Shown here: positions 36,609-45,743 of the stretch, in pieces
Layout: each line of letters opens with the position of its first letter
Numbering within the stretch: the first letter of the stretch is position 1
Source: Flavobacteriales bacterium
GTDB taxonomy: Bacteria; Bacteroidota; Bacteroidia; Flavobacteriales_C; GCA-002722245
NCBI GenBank assembly: GCA_002717515.1
Contig: PBEC01000018.1
Span: 262,630-326,629 of the forward strand
DNA length: 64,000 nucleotides
Reading direction: 5' to 3'
The notes under the pieces: generated by a model
Told to the model about the DNA's origin: nothing
Databases searched by the model: none
What the model saw: only the letters and a program-made list of their open reading frames with translations
Translations under genes and position numbers: made by a program

Positions 36609-39600
36609 ATGATAGGTTCAATAGGAAATGTAATTACTAAGCTTTTTGGGAAGAAAAGCGATAAGGATATCAAAGATATTTCACCACTTGTAAATCAAGT
36701 TTTACTTGAGCAAGAGAAATTAAAAGATGTTTCATCCGATGAATTAAGAGCGAATTCTCAAAAATTTCGATTGGAAATTCAAGAATACATAAAACCAGAA
36801 GAAGAACAAATTTTAAAAATCAAATCTGAGGCTGATAAGATTGGTGTTCCTGTAAAGGAGAAGGAGGCTCTTTACAAGAAGGTCGATGAAATTAATAAAG
36901 AAATCGACGAAAAGATAGAAGAAATTCTTAATAAAATATTGCCTAAAGCATTCGCAAACATTAGAGAAACAGCAAGAAGGTTTAAGGACAATGAAACCAT
37001 AGAAGTAACCGCTTCGGAATTTGAAAAAAGCATTGCTCACGAAAGAGACAATTTTGAGATTAAAGGTGATCAAGCCGTTTATTCAACAACATGGGAAGCT
37101 GGTGGAAATGAGATAAAATGGGACATGGAACACTATAAAGTTCAATTGGTGGGCGGTATAGTTCTTCATTCTGGTAAAATTGGCGAAATGGCCACTGGAG
37201 AAGGAAAAACACTGGTAGCGACACTGCCTGTTTATTTGAATGCATTGGCAGGAAAGGGGGTTCATTTGGTTACGGTTAATGATTACCTCGCAACTCGAGA
37301 CTGCGAATGGATGAGACCACTTTTTGAATTTCATAGTATATCCATTGATTGCATTGACAAGTATCAACCCAATAGTGAAAATAGGAGAAAAGCGTACAAC
37401 TGTGATGTGACCTACGGTACAAACAATGAATTTGGGTTTGATTATTTGAGAGATAATATGGCCAGTGATGTTAATGATTTGGTTCAACGCAAACATCACT
37501 ATGCAATTGTAGATGAGGTCGATTCTGTATTGATTGATGATGCAAGAACTCCTTTGATTATTTCCGGTCAAATGACTCGGAAAACCAATATGGAGTTCGA
37601 TAAGTTAAAGCCTTTTGTGAACCAATTGGTTCAAGCTCAACGTCAGTTCGTGACTAAAAAATTGGCTGAAGCCAAAAAGTTGTTTAAGGATGAAAATTCA
37701 AAAGAAGCGGGGGTTGAAATTTTAAGAGCCTATAGAGGGTTACCTAAGAATAAAGCTTTAATTAAGTTTTTATCTGAACCAGGCGCGAAGCAGTTACTTC
37801 AAAAGACAGAGAATCATTACATGCAGGAGCAAGGCAAAAATATGCATGTCATTGATGACGAGTTGTTTTTTGTAATTGATGAAAAAGCGAATACTATTGA
37901 GTTAAAAGATAAGGGTGTTGATTTGATTTCTCAGTCTATTGAGGACAAGGATTTTTTCGTAATGCCTGACTTGGGTAGTTTGTTAGCTGGAGTAGATCAG
38001 ATGAAGGGTACGGATCAAGAAAAGGCTCAAGCTAAAACTAAAGTTACACAAGAATACAGTGTCAAGGTAGAACGATTGCATACTATGCAACAATTACTGA
38101 AAGCATTTACTCTTTTCGAAAAGGAGAAAGATTACGTAGTCATGGACAATTCTGTTAAAATTGTTGATGAGTCCACCGGTCGTATAATGGACGGAAGAAG
38201 ATGGAGTGATGGTTTACATCAGGCCGTTGAAGCTAAGGAAGGTGTTAAAATTGAGGCCGCTTCTCAAACATATGCCTCTGTTACACTCCAAAATTACTTT
38301 AGAATGTACCATAAGCTCTGTGGTATGACGGGTACGGCAATTACAGAAGCTGCAGAGTTTTGGGATATTTATAAATTGGATGTCGTTGAAATCCCCACCA
38401 ATAAGCCTATAGTAAGAGATGATCGTAACGATAAGGTGTATAAAACACAGCGTGAAAAATTTAATGCAGTAATTGAAGAAATTGGTGAAATCACAAAACA
38501 GGGAAGACCCGTTCTTGTTGGAACTACTTCGGTAGAAATTTCCGAATTGCTCAGTAGAACGTTAAAGATGCGAGGTATAAAGCATAATGTGCTTAATGCA
38601 AAACGTCATGGGCAAGAAGCTCAAATTGTTCGCGAGGCAGGTCAAGCGAATATGGTTACCATTGCAACGAATATGGCGGGTCGAGGTACAGATATTAAAC
38701 TTTCTGACGATGTTAAGGCAAAAGGAGGTTTAGCAATAATAGCTACCGAGCGTCATGAATCTCGTCGAGTTGACCGTCAATTGAGGGGTCGTTCCGGACG
38801 TCAGGGTGATCCGGGTTCTTCTCAGTTTTTCGTTGCCTTAGAAGATCCATTGATGAGGTTGTTTGGTTCAGAACGAATTTCAAAATTAATGGACAGAATG
38901 GGGCTTAAAGAGGGAGAGGTTATTCAACACTCTATGATTTCAAAGTCCATTGAAAGAGCCCAAAAGAAAGTAGAGGAGAATAATTTCGGAATGCGAAAGC
39001 GTTTATTGGAGTATGATGATATTTTAAATGCTCAAAGAGAAGTTATATATACCAAGAGAAGAAACGCACTATATGGCGATCGTCTTTCGGTTGATGTATC
39101 TAATATGTTTATGGATGCAATTGAAACTTTAGTTTTAAAGTATTCTCATAAAAAAGATTTTGATTCATTTAAGGTTGATTTATTTACTCAGCTTGGAATA
39201 GAATCTCCGTTGTCATCCGAGGAATTTGAAAGTTCATCCGACAAGGATATTTTTGAAGCAGTTGTTAAAAACGTTTCAGAATCTTATAAAGCTAAGAAAG
39301 ATGGTTTAGCCATAACAACATCGCCTATAATAAATGACGTGTATAAAAATCAAGGCGATCAATATACCTCTATGAATATTCCTTTTACGGACGGGAAAAA
39401 GATATTGAACATAACTGTAAATTTAGAAAAGGCATTTGAGTCAAATGGTCAGGAAGTTGTTAAGCAATTTGAAAGAGGGATAACACTTTCTATTATTGAT
39501 GCTGAGTGGAAAGAACATTTAAGAGAGATGGATGACTTGAGAACGAATGTTCAAAACGCTTCCGTAGAACAAAAAGATCCATTACTTATCTACAAGAGAG

Positions 39601-39881
39601 AATCCTACGATGTTTTTCTGGTTATGATGGATAAGATAAACAGTGAGGTAGCTTCGTTTCTTATGAAAGCAGGGATTCTTAAACAAGATTCTAATCAACA
39701 ACAGTCTGTTGCTCCGAGAAAGTCATCTGCTCCAAAGGTTGTAGCATCCAGAGGTGATGTGAATGGAGCAGTGAAAGAAGATTCTAAAACACCCGTTGTG
39801 GCTCAAAAAACAGTAGGGAGAAATGAACCTTGTCCTTGTGGAAGTGGTAAAAAATACAAACAATGTTGTGGCAGGGGATAA
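36609..39881 (+). CDS. secA: Preprotein translocase ATPase SecA
   Basis: This 1090-residue motor pushes preproteins through SecYEG. Walker A is MATGEGKTLVATL and the DEVD box is in VDEVDSVLIDDARTPLIISG. The second ATPase half has TNMAGRGTDIKL and RQLRGRSGRQGDPGSS. The C-terminal zinc motif is CPCGSGKKYKQCC, which binds SecB or ribosomes in other species. It is about 190 residues longer than E. coli SecA owing to insertions (residues ~70-110 and ~330-420), usual in Bacteroidota. A 15-base-stem terminator follows. SecG is at 7 kb. Confidence 0.97.
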   Translation: MIGSIGNVITKLFGKKSDKDIKDISPLVNQVLLEQEKLKDVSSDELRANSQKFRLEIQEYIKPEEEQILKIKSEADKIGVPVKEKEALYKKVDEINKEIDEKIEEILNKILPKAFANIRETARRFKDNETIEVTASEFEKSIAHERDNFEIKGDQAVYSTTWEAGGNEIKWDMEHYKVQLVGGIVLHSGKIGEMATGEGKTLVATLPVYLNALAGKGVHLVTVNDYLATRDCEWMRPLFEFHSISIDCIDKYQPNSENRRKAYNCDVTYGTNNEFGFDYLRDNMASDVNDLVQRKHHYAIVDEVDSVLIDDARTPLIISGQMTRKTNMEFDKLKPFVNQLVQAQRQFVTKKLAEAKKLFKDENSKEAGVEILRAYRGLPKNKALIKFLSEPGAKQLLQKTENHYMQEQGKNMHVIDDELFFVIDEKANTIELKDKGVDLISQSIEDKDFFVMPDLGSLLAGVDQMKGTDQEKAQAKTKVTQEYSVKVERLHTMQQLLKAFTLFEKEKDYVVMDNSVKIVDESTGRIMDGRRWSDGLHQAVEAKEGVKIEAASQTYASVTLQNYFRMYHKLCGMTGTAITEAAEFWDIYKLDVVEIPTNKPIVRDDRNDKVYKTQREKFNAVIEEIGEITKQGRPVLVGTTSVEISELLSRTLKMRGIKHNVLNAKRHGQEAQIVREAGQANMVTIATNMAGRGTDIKLSDDVKAKGGLAIIATERHESRRVDRQLRGRSGRQGDPGSSQFFVALEDPLMRLFGSERISKLMDRMGLKEGEVIQHSMISKSIERAQKKVEENNFGMRKRLLEYDDILNAQREVIYTKRRNALYGDRLSVDVSNMFMDAIETLVLKYSHKKDFDSFKVDLFTQLGIESPLSSEEFESSSDKDIFEAVVKNVSESYKAKKDGLAITTSPIINDVYKNQGDQYTSMNIPFTDGKKILNITVNLEKAFESNGQEVVKQFERGITLSIIDAEWKEHLREMDDLRTNVQNASVEQKDPLLIYKRESYDVFLVMMDKINSEVASFLMKAGILKQDSNQQQSVAPRKSSAPKVVASRGDVNGAVKEDSKTPVVAQKTVGRNEPCPCGSGKKYKQCCGRG

Positions 39882-39890
39882 GAGATAAAA

Positions 39891-39924
39891 CACAAAAGAG
39901 CCGTCGATAGACGGCTCTTTTGTG
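39891..39924 (+). terminator. Terminator after secA
   Basis: A perfect 15-base stem CACAAAAGAGCCGTC/GACGGCTCTTTTGTG with GATA loop, nine bases beyond the secA stop. The T-run lies inside the stem end. It may also act on minus-strand transcripts from the PpiD-like gene. Confidence 0.85.
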
Positions 39925-40032
39925 ATAAAAACTTTTGTTAAAGTTACGGAATCATTGAAGTGAGACTTCTAAATTAAGTAAGGGAAGTAGAGCCATCTTC
40001 GTAGTTGGCTAGAATATGAATCAGCATATTCT

Positions 40033-42291
40033 TTACCTTAAAATCTTTCGATTGTCTGTTAAATCTGACTTATCATTGATGTATTCATCAACCAACAAAT
40101 TCCCGTTTCTTTGAGCAGTATATTGAAGTTGATTTTTTTCTAAATCAAAATTGGTGTTTTCCGTTATTTCAGCATCGTGTTCCTTTACAATTTTTACGAT
40201 GTATATACCTTCTTCACCTTTTATTAAATCTGAAGTTTTGTCTTTGGTTAATCCTGCAATATTTCCAATCACTTCAAATTCATTAGAAAACTCTGACGAA
40301 CCACTTTTTAAGTTCACGGCTGTTTCTTTGATAACTTTTATTGCATTGTTTGTCTGAGCCAAAGATTGTAAGTTTTTAGCATTTAGTTCAGGGAAATCAC
40401 TTAATATTTTTGCTTTTTGCTTTTCTTTACGGGCATGAGCTTCACATGCAGTTTTTACATAAGGGTCATCAAGTGATCTATATTTACTACTGTTTTCACT
40501 ACGAACAACTCCTACCACAAAGGCATTGGGCGTGATGAATACATTCGAGGGTTCATTTAAATCAGTATTAAATGTCCAGTAAATTATTTGTCTGGAATCA
40601 GGGATGCCTTTTAAACTGTAAGTAGAACCTTTTACATCGGCTGAGTCAACAACATAATCTAAACTATCTGCGAAGGAAATTAAGTCTTTTCCTTCTTTAA
40701 TTATGAATGCAACTTGATTGGCTCTAGCCATATAATCTTCTTGAGTTTCATCACCAGGTAAAACGTTTTTGATAATGGTACCAATTTGCATTTTTCGCGA
40801 TTTGATACCAAATTTTTTGACTTTTATTATCCCGTAAATACCACCTCCTTGACCGGTCGGAATAAATACCTTTTTCACATCTCCAACTTCGCAAGATATG
40901 ATTGTATCCATAAAATTTCTACCGTAAGTGTTTTTAGACAACTGAGCCCATTCTAATTTACCGTTTTTTATGTATGTAGAATCGATTGAAACAAAGTCTT
41001 TTGAAAAAGAAGAAAGTTTTTTCGATTGCGCTTCTTCTAATAGACTGTCCGAAAGCTTTACATATAATTCCCGAAATTTTTGTTTGTCTTCAGCGGTAAA
41101 CTCATACTCAGGATCTCCTTTTGTAATTTGTTTTATTACAGGTTCAGAGTTAACAAAAGCCATTTCAACTTTAGCAGAGTCCGCAAGTTGTTTTACATCT
41201 AATATTTTAGCAATACCGAATTTACTTTGATTTGTATTTGTAAACGGACCATAGGTGTCGCCCTTTTTTAAGCGATATAAAACAGTATCGATTCCTGCAA
41301 TTTTTTGAGGATACTCTCCTCTTTTGTAAAAGGTAAAATCTACGATTTCATTCGCGTCCGTTTCATTCTTGATGAAAAGTTTTGGATTAATTTCTTCGTT
41401 AAGAGTAGTTTTAAGACTTGCTATATCCTGCAAAACAGTTTGGCGGTCCTTATCGGATGGTTGTAAATTAAAAGTTGCAAATATTAATTTTCTTGAATTT
41501 TCCTTTTCAATAAATTGATGTTTTATTTCTTCGTAGGCAGATTTTATTTCTTCCTCAGTTGGCTCGATGGATTCATCGTTAATTTGGCTGTATTTTACAA
41601 ATCCTAATTCAATATCTTTTTTGGAGTTCTTGGCTAAAAACTCATCCTTCGCTAAACTTGTTGTTGTATAGAAACAATTCGATAAAATTCTTTGAAGTTT
41701 CTCTTGCTCTTTTAGTTTAATTCCGAAATCTCTCACCCACAATGAACTTCCTTTGAGAGGGATTTGTTGAACAATGTTTCTTCTCTGTTGATCAAAAACA
41801 GCCATGTATGCATAATCGGATAAATCGGATGTGTTTTTGGCGATATTATCTCTATTCTTTTCGTACATTTCAGAGCCTCCGAACAAGTAGTTTACATAAA
41901 ATGCAAAAGGAGGATTTTTTGAAATGTCATTTCCACCAATAAGCATTTCTTGCTCCTCATCACTTGTTACTTTTATACCAAGTTCTTCTGCCTCATTTTT
42001 GTAGAATTTATCTCTTAAAATACTGTTCCATGCCTCATTTGTGAACCTGCCTTTTTGTCTAGTAGCGCTAAAAGATTCACCGCCATTCATAAGAAAAACA
42101 AGTTTTTCTCTTTCTGCCGAAAATTCTTGATCTGATATTTCAATTCCGTTAAAGGCACCTACTGTTGTGTCCAATTCATTATTTGAAAAGTTACTACTCA
42201 GATATTCAGTAAGAATAAAGGCCAGAAGAGCTCCACCTAGAACTATAAACATCAAAGCAGACTTTTCTCTTGTTTTTTGAATGATTCCCAT
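40033..42291 (-). CDS. PpiD/SurA-like periplasmic foldase
   Basis: This 752-residue membrane-anchored protein has one transmembrane helix near residues 12-30 (SALMFIVLGGALLAFIL). An N-terminal SurA-like chaperone region with GISDQEFSAERE-type residues follows, and a central parvulin-like region (about 320-470) holds GDTYGPF and GIAKI. A second similar segment lies further on. PpiD-type proteins help outer-membrane proteins leaving SecYEG. Whether the parvulin part is catalytically active cannot be judged by eye. It lies downstream of the CNNM gene with its own TAnnTTTG box. Confidence 0.85.
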   Translation of the reverse strand: MGIIQKTREKSALMFIVLGGALLAFILTEYLSSNFSNNELDTTVGAFNGIEISDQEFSAEREKLVFLMNGGESFSATRQKGRFTNEAWNSILRDKFYKNEAEELGIKVTSDEEQEMLIGGNDISKNPPFAFYVNYLFGGSEMYEKNRDNIAKNTSDLSDYAYMAVFDQQRRNIVQQIPLKGSSLWVRDFGIKLKEQEKLQRILSNCFYTTTSLAKDEFLAKNSKKDIELGFVKYSQINDESIEPTEEEIKSAYEEIKHQFIEKENSRKLIFATFNLQPSDKDRQTVLQDIASLKTTLNEEINPKLFIKNETDANEIVDFTFYKRGEYPQKIAGIDTVLYRLKKGDTYGPFTNTNQSKFGIAKILDVKQLADSAKVEMAFVNSEPVIKQITKGDPEYEFTAEDKQKFRELYVKLSDSLLEEAQSKKLSSFSKDFVSIDSTYIKNGKLEWAQLSKNTYGRNFMDTIISCEVGDVKKVFIPTGQGGGIYGIIKVKKFGIKSRKMQIGTIIKNVLPGDETQEDYMARANQVAFIIKEGKDLISFADSLDYVVDSADVKGSTYSLKGIPDSRQIIYWTFNTDLNEPSNVFITPNAFVVGVVRSENSSKYRSLDDPYVKTACEAHARKEKQKAKILSDFPELNAKNLQSLAQTNNAIKVIKETAVNLKSGSSEFSNEFEVIGNIAGLTKDKTSDLIKGEEGIYIVKIVKEHDAEITENTNFDLEKNQLQYTAQRNGNLLVDEYINDKSDLTDNRKILR

Positions 42292-42313
42292 TTCTACAAA
42301 ATTTTAAGGTTCA

Positions 42314-42321
42314 CAAATATA
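42314..42321 (-). promoter_or_regulatory. -7 box (TATATTTG) of the PpiD-like gene
   Basis: Exact TAnnTTTG on the minus strand with about 17 bases of leader after the predicted start; no TTG at -33. Confidence 0.45.
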
Positions 42322-42403
42322 TTACAGATTCATCTATTAATGAAAAATATCGGGCGATAATTAGTCTTTAATAGGTGTTGTTTTGAGATATTGATTTATT
42401 TTT

Positions 42404-43660
42404 TTATTCAATGGAATAAACTGTAAGCTTTATGAGTTCTATTCTAGTCTCACCTACTTTCTCGATTTGAAAGCTAAAATGATCGATTTCAATTTTAGCT
42501 CCTTTTTCTGGAATGGATTCTGTGTGCATGAAAATGTAACCTGCTAGTGTTTCATAGCTTTCGTCGGTAGGTATATTTAAACCGTATTTTTCATTTAAGG
42601 CATCTACTTTCAATCTACCTGAAAATAAAAATTCTTTATCCGACATCTGTTCTTCGACATGGTCTACTTTGTCGTGCTCGTCTTCAATCTCTCCCAATAT
42701 TTCCTCTAAAATATCCTCTATAGTAAGCATTCCTGCTGTACCTCCGAACTCGTTTACTACTACCAATACGCTTCTTCGCAGATGAATAAAAGTATTTAAA
42801 GCTCGTTGCGCTGTCATTGATTCAGGTACATAACCAACGGGAAGAAGTATTGAAGAAATGTCTTCGGGTAGTTTGAATACTTCTTTGGAGTGAACAAAAC
42901 CGATAACTTCATCAACAGATTCTTTAAAAATTAAAATTTTTGAATGCCCTGTTTCAATAAATATTTTATTTAATTTTTCAATTGAAGTTTGAACATCCAA
43001 AGCAATTATTTCCGTTCGGGGAACCATACACTCGCGTACTTTAACCGATTGAAAATCGAGTATGTTTTTATAATATTGAACTTCTGCATCTAATTCTTCA
43101 ACATTTTGAGTGTTTTCTACACGTTTTTCAAGGTATTGTTGAAGTTCTAATCTTCCAATTATTGGTCGGTCCTCCTGAATATCTACTTTTAAAAACTTTT
43201 TCAAGATGAATTTAGAAAACCCTACTATAATATTTACTACCCATTTTAAGCTCCAGAAGAGAAAAAACATTGGGTATGCAAAAATCCTTAAAGCATGATT
43301 CGGTTTAATTCTAAAAATAGTTTTCGGAATATATTCTGCAAACAAAAGGATTATAACAGTGGATATTATGGTTTGAATTAATAAAACAAGAATGGTTTTG
43401 TCTGTATATAAGGCAACCTTAGGTTCCAGTATTTTTTCTATATAAATACCAAATGTTACCAATGCCAGATTGTTACCTATTAATAACGTCGCAATGAATC
43501 TCGACGGATAAGAAACAAATGAATTCAGAATTTTTGCAATTAAACCTCCTCTTTTATTTATAATTTCAATTTGCATTTTGTCAGCGGTAACAAATGCAAT
43601 TTCTAGTCCTGAAAAAATGGCGGACAACAAAATGGTAGAAATTAAAATAATCCAAGTCAT
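42404..43660 (-). CDS. CNNM/CorC-type transporter with CBS pair (hemolysin family)
   Basis: This 418-residue protein has an N-terminal CNNM (DUF21) membrane domain with four helices (residues 1-150, starting TWIILISTILLSAIFSGLEIAF). A cytoplasmic CBS pair follows (VRECMVPRTEIIALD; ESMTAQRALNTFI), and a CorC_HlyC domain at the end (FLFSGRLKVDALNEKYGLNIP). Such proteins export Mg or Co, or regulate them; GldE of flavobacteria belongs to the same superfamily, but I cannot assign that identity here. Its ATG overlaps the upstream small gene's stop by four bases. Confidence 0.88.
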   Translation of the reverse strand: MTWIILISTILLSAIFSGLEIAFVTADKMQIEIINKRGGLIAKILNSFVSYPSRFIATLLIGNNLALVTFGIYIEKILEPKVALYTDKTILVLLIQTIISTVIILLFAEYIPKTIFRIKPNHALRIFAYPMFFLFWSLKWVVNIIVGFSKFILKKFLKVDIQEDRPIIGRLELQQYLEKRVENTQNVEELDAEVQYYKNILDFQSVKVRECMVPRTEIIALDVQTSIEKLNKIFIETGHSKILIFKESVDEVIGFVHSKEVFKLPEDISSILLPVGYVPESMTAQRALNTFIHLRRSVLVVVNEFGGTAGMLTIEDILEEILGEIEDEHDKVDHVEEQMSDKEFLFSGRLKVDALNEKYGLNIPTDESYETLAGYIFMHTESIPEKGAKIEIDHFSFQIEKVGETRIELIKLTVYSIE

Positions 43661-43872
43661 TCTTCAGAATCCATTTTTTTTCCTCGTCGTCGTCGTGAAA
43701 TATAAAATAATACAGAAACTGGAACGATGAACAAAAGCGGTTTAACATCCTCTATTCGGCCATCTAAATAATAGTAAACCAGAGCAACAATTGAGCTGAT
43801 TCCTATAAGTAACCATGTTATTTCTAATATTTTATTTAGGCGCTTCTTCACGTTGAAATGGTAATTCTCCAC
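43657..43872 (-). CDS. Small two-helix membrane protein
   Basis: A 71-residue protein with two hydrophobic stretches (ILEITWLLIGISSIVALVYYYL and PLLFIVPVSVLFYI), ending in a basic RRRRGKK tail. The possible starts are GTG at 43872 or GTG at 43851; both overlap the end of lptC. It sits between lptC and the CNNM gene and is coupled to both by overlaps. Function unknown; the conserved position hints at an assembly or regulatory partner of its neighbours. I do not recognise a named family. Confidence 0.65.
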   Translation of the reverse strand: MENYHFNVKKRLNKILEITWLLIGISSIVALVYYYLDGRIEDVKPLLFIVPVSVLFYISRRRRGKKMDSEE

Positions 43873-44419
43873 TCACTTTTGTGATTTTATAATTCTCAAA
43901 TCTTTCATCAGATTCTAAACTGCTCCCAACAATTTTTTGTCCATTAGGTTTGGTTATCACAACTGTGGTATCGCAAATTATCTTTTTTGTTTGAGAGTTC
44001 CAAGTTAGACGTTCAGTATTTAACTTTTCTTTTTTACTATTTACAACAACAACGTTTCCTTTAGCATGCATTTCGTTGGTTTTGTTATTTCTTATTGCAT
44101 AATCAGCATAAAGTTGACTGGATACCGTTTGAGTTTGATTATAAAACCGAACATGTATACTGTCTCTCATAATATCTTTTCCAGGTTTTTCTTTTGTTTT
44201 TGAATATTGTTCGAGAATACGTCCAGTTATTTTAACTTTTAAAATTCCTGAATCAGAATATATGATGTTAAAATTTGTATAGTAGGCGTTGGGAACAACC
44301 CCTGTTATTTCAACATTATTTTTGTTGAGTCGATCCAAATCGCTTTGACAACAGTAAAGAAAAAGCACAAACACCATAATGCTCATGCTTTTAAAGAGTA
44401 TATTAAATATTCGTTTCAA
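43832..44419 (-). CDS. lptC: LptC-like LPS export periplasmic protein
   Basis: A 195-residue protein with an N-terminal hydrophobic segment ending in cysteines C23/C24 (VLFLYCCQS), possibly a lipoprotein or membrane anchor. The beta-jellyroll pattern that follows (VKITGRILEQYSKT, DSIHVRFYNQ, SQLYADYAIRNNKTNEMHAKGNVVVVNSKKEKLNTERLTWN) fits the LptC/OstA fold, which passes LPS from LptBFG to LptA. It begins with TTG at 44419 directly after the upstream stop. Pairs with the LptE-like gene at 8.2 kb. Confidence 0.82.
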   Translation of the reverse strand: MKRIFNILFKSMSIMVFVLFLYCCQSDLDRLNKNNVEITGVVPNAYYTNFNIIYSDSGILKVKITGRILEQYSKTKEKPGKDIMRDSIHVRFYNQTQTVSSQLYADYAIRNNKTNEMHAKGNVVVVNSKKEKLNTERLTWNSQTKKIICDTTVVITKPNGQKIVGSSLESDERFENYKITKVSGELPFQREEAPK

Positions 44420-45739
44420 TTATTTTTTTGCTCGAATAATTGTGGAAGCATTCACCCAACAACCTACTTGATAAGAGTCTCCAACATTTAAGGTTTGTAA
44501 GAAAATGTCCTTTTCTCGCGGAAAATAATTCGAGTTGGCGGCAGCTTTTTTCAATGCTTTTGCTTTAACTTCAGGGTCTTCAGCAATTGATGCGGCTTTG
44601 TTGTAGTAATCGACAGCGACCCAAAACACTTCAGGACCACCAAATTTAAGGCCCTTACAACTACTTGCTCCATAGCTAATTGCATTTCCAATAACAATGC
44701 ATGCTTCAGCTTTTTTGGGATCAATATTTAAGGCTTTTTTAGCTGTTAGTCTAGCTCCTGAATAGTTTCCTATTTTATTTTGAAATTTTGCCTTTTTTAT
44801 TAAATATTTTGTCAGTTTTACTGAATCCTTCTGCATTGATATAGCTTGGTCAAAGTAATTTAAAGCTTTTTCGTTTTCTTCTTTATTTCCAAAGTATAGA
44901 GCAAGAACAATTGCTGTTTTTGCTGCTGGAGAACTTTCAAATCTTTTTTCCATCATTTTTACCAGTACTTCACTTGATGCACATTTTTTATCGTACAATA
45001 AGCTGATTCCTGCATCCAGCCAATTTGTGTCGTTTTGGTTTTGATCAAAGTTTAATGAGTATAAGGAGTCCAACAAGTCACAATCCAGGCATTTGTCAGC
45101 ATAATCCAAACTTTTTTGTTTGAGCTTAATGTAACTTTTCTTTTCCGGATCCTGCTTCACAACGTTTTCAATTTTTAAATAATTACTTATCACGTCTGTA
45201 CATTCCAGTTTTCCTTTTTTATTCATGATTTTTGTAACATACATGTAGCGTGTTGCAGTTGAAGATTTAGTATTGGGAAATGTATAATTCACAACTGAGT
45301 CCAAAAGTGAATAAGCTTCTTCCATGGATTCATTTATTCTGTACTGAGCCAGTACCTTTCCCTTTGACTCAAGGATTTTCATTTGGGATTTTTGATCTCC
45401 TGGAAAATACTTCATTCGTAAGTCGTACACCATTAATAAGGAATCTACGTATTTGCTTCTCAATTCTTTATTGTCTTTATTTATTTTGACAAAGTGTTTC
45501 ATTATCCTTTCACCTACGATGTAAATGTTTTTAGAGGATTCTGGACATCCTTCTAAACATTTTCTGTAAGATCGAGCAGCATCCTCGTATGCCTTTTGTT
45601 TGTAGTAAGTTTGCATAATAGTCAGATTCTTCTTGCACTCCTCTGGGTTTTCTCCGTAGTTAACCTCCTTTGAATCTTGTGCTGCAAGTGAAAAGCTTAT
45701 TGAAACTAAAAGCAAAGATGTTCTAATTATATTTTTCAT
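44420..45739 (-). CDS. Secreted TPR protein
   Basis: A 439-residue protein with signal peptide (KNIIRTSLLLVSISFSLAAQ). An all-helical domain follows: residues 30-70 (CKKNLTIMQTYYKQKAYEDAARSYRKCLEGCP) and 270-350 (ALNYFDQAISMQKDSVKLTKYLIKKAKFQNKIGNYSGARLTAKKALNI) are recognisable TPR arrays. Cysteine pairs in the middle (CLDCDLLDS, KKCASSE) may form disulfides. No enzymatic motif is seen. A scaffold or partner-binding role in the periplasm is inferred. Located between an outer-membrane protein and lptC in the same operon. Confidence 0.8.
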   Translation of the reverse strand: MKNIIRTSLLLVSISFSLAAQDSKEVNYGENPEECKKNLTIMQTYYKQKAYEDAARSYRKCLEGCPESSKNIYIVGERIMKHFVKINKDNKELRSKYVDSLLMVYDLRMKYFPGDQKSQMKILESKGKVLAQYRINESMEEAYSLLDSVVNYTFPNTKSSTATRYMYVTKIMNKKGKLECTDVISNYLKIENVVKQDPEKKSYIKLKQKSLDYADKCLDCDLLDSLYSLNFDQNQNDTNWLDAGISLLYDKKCASSEVLVKMMEKRFESSPAAKTAIVLALYFGNKEENEKALNYFDQAISMQKDSVKLTKYLIKKAKFQNKIGNYSGARLTAKKALNIDPKKAEACIVIGNAISYGASSCKGLKFGGPEVFWVAVDYYNKAASIAEDPEVKAKALKKAAANSNYFPREKDIFLQTLNVGDSYQVGCWVNASTIIRAKK

Positions 45740-45743
45740 GTCG

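Noticed and set aside
40012-40031. Inverted repeat GAATATG/CATATTC just beyond the PpiD-like gene as a terminator
   Set aside because: AT-rich seven-base arms and no T-run on the minus strand; too weak to call.
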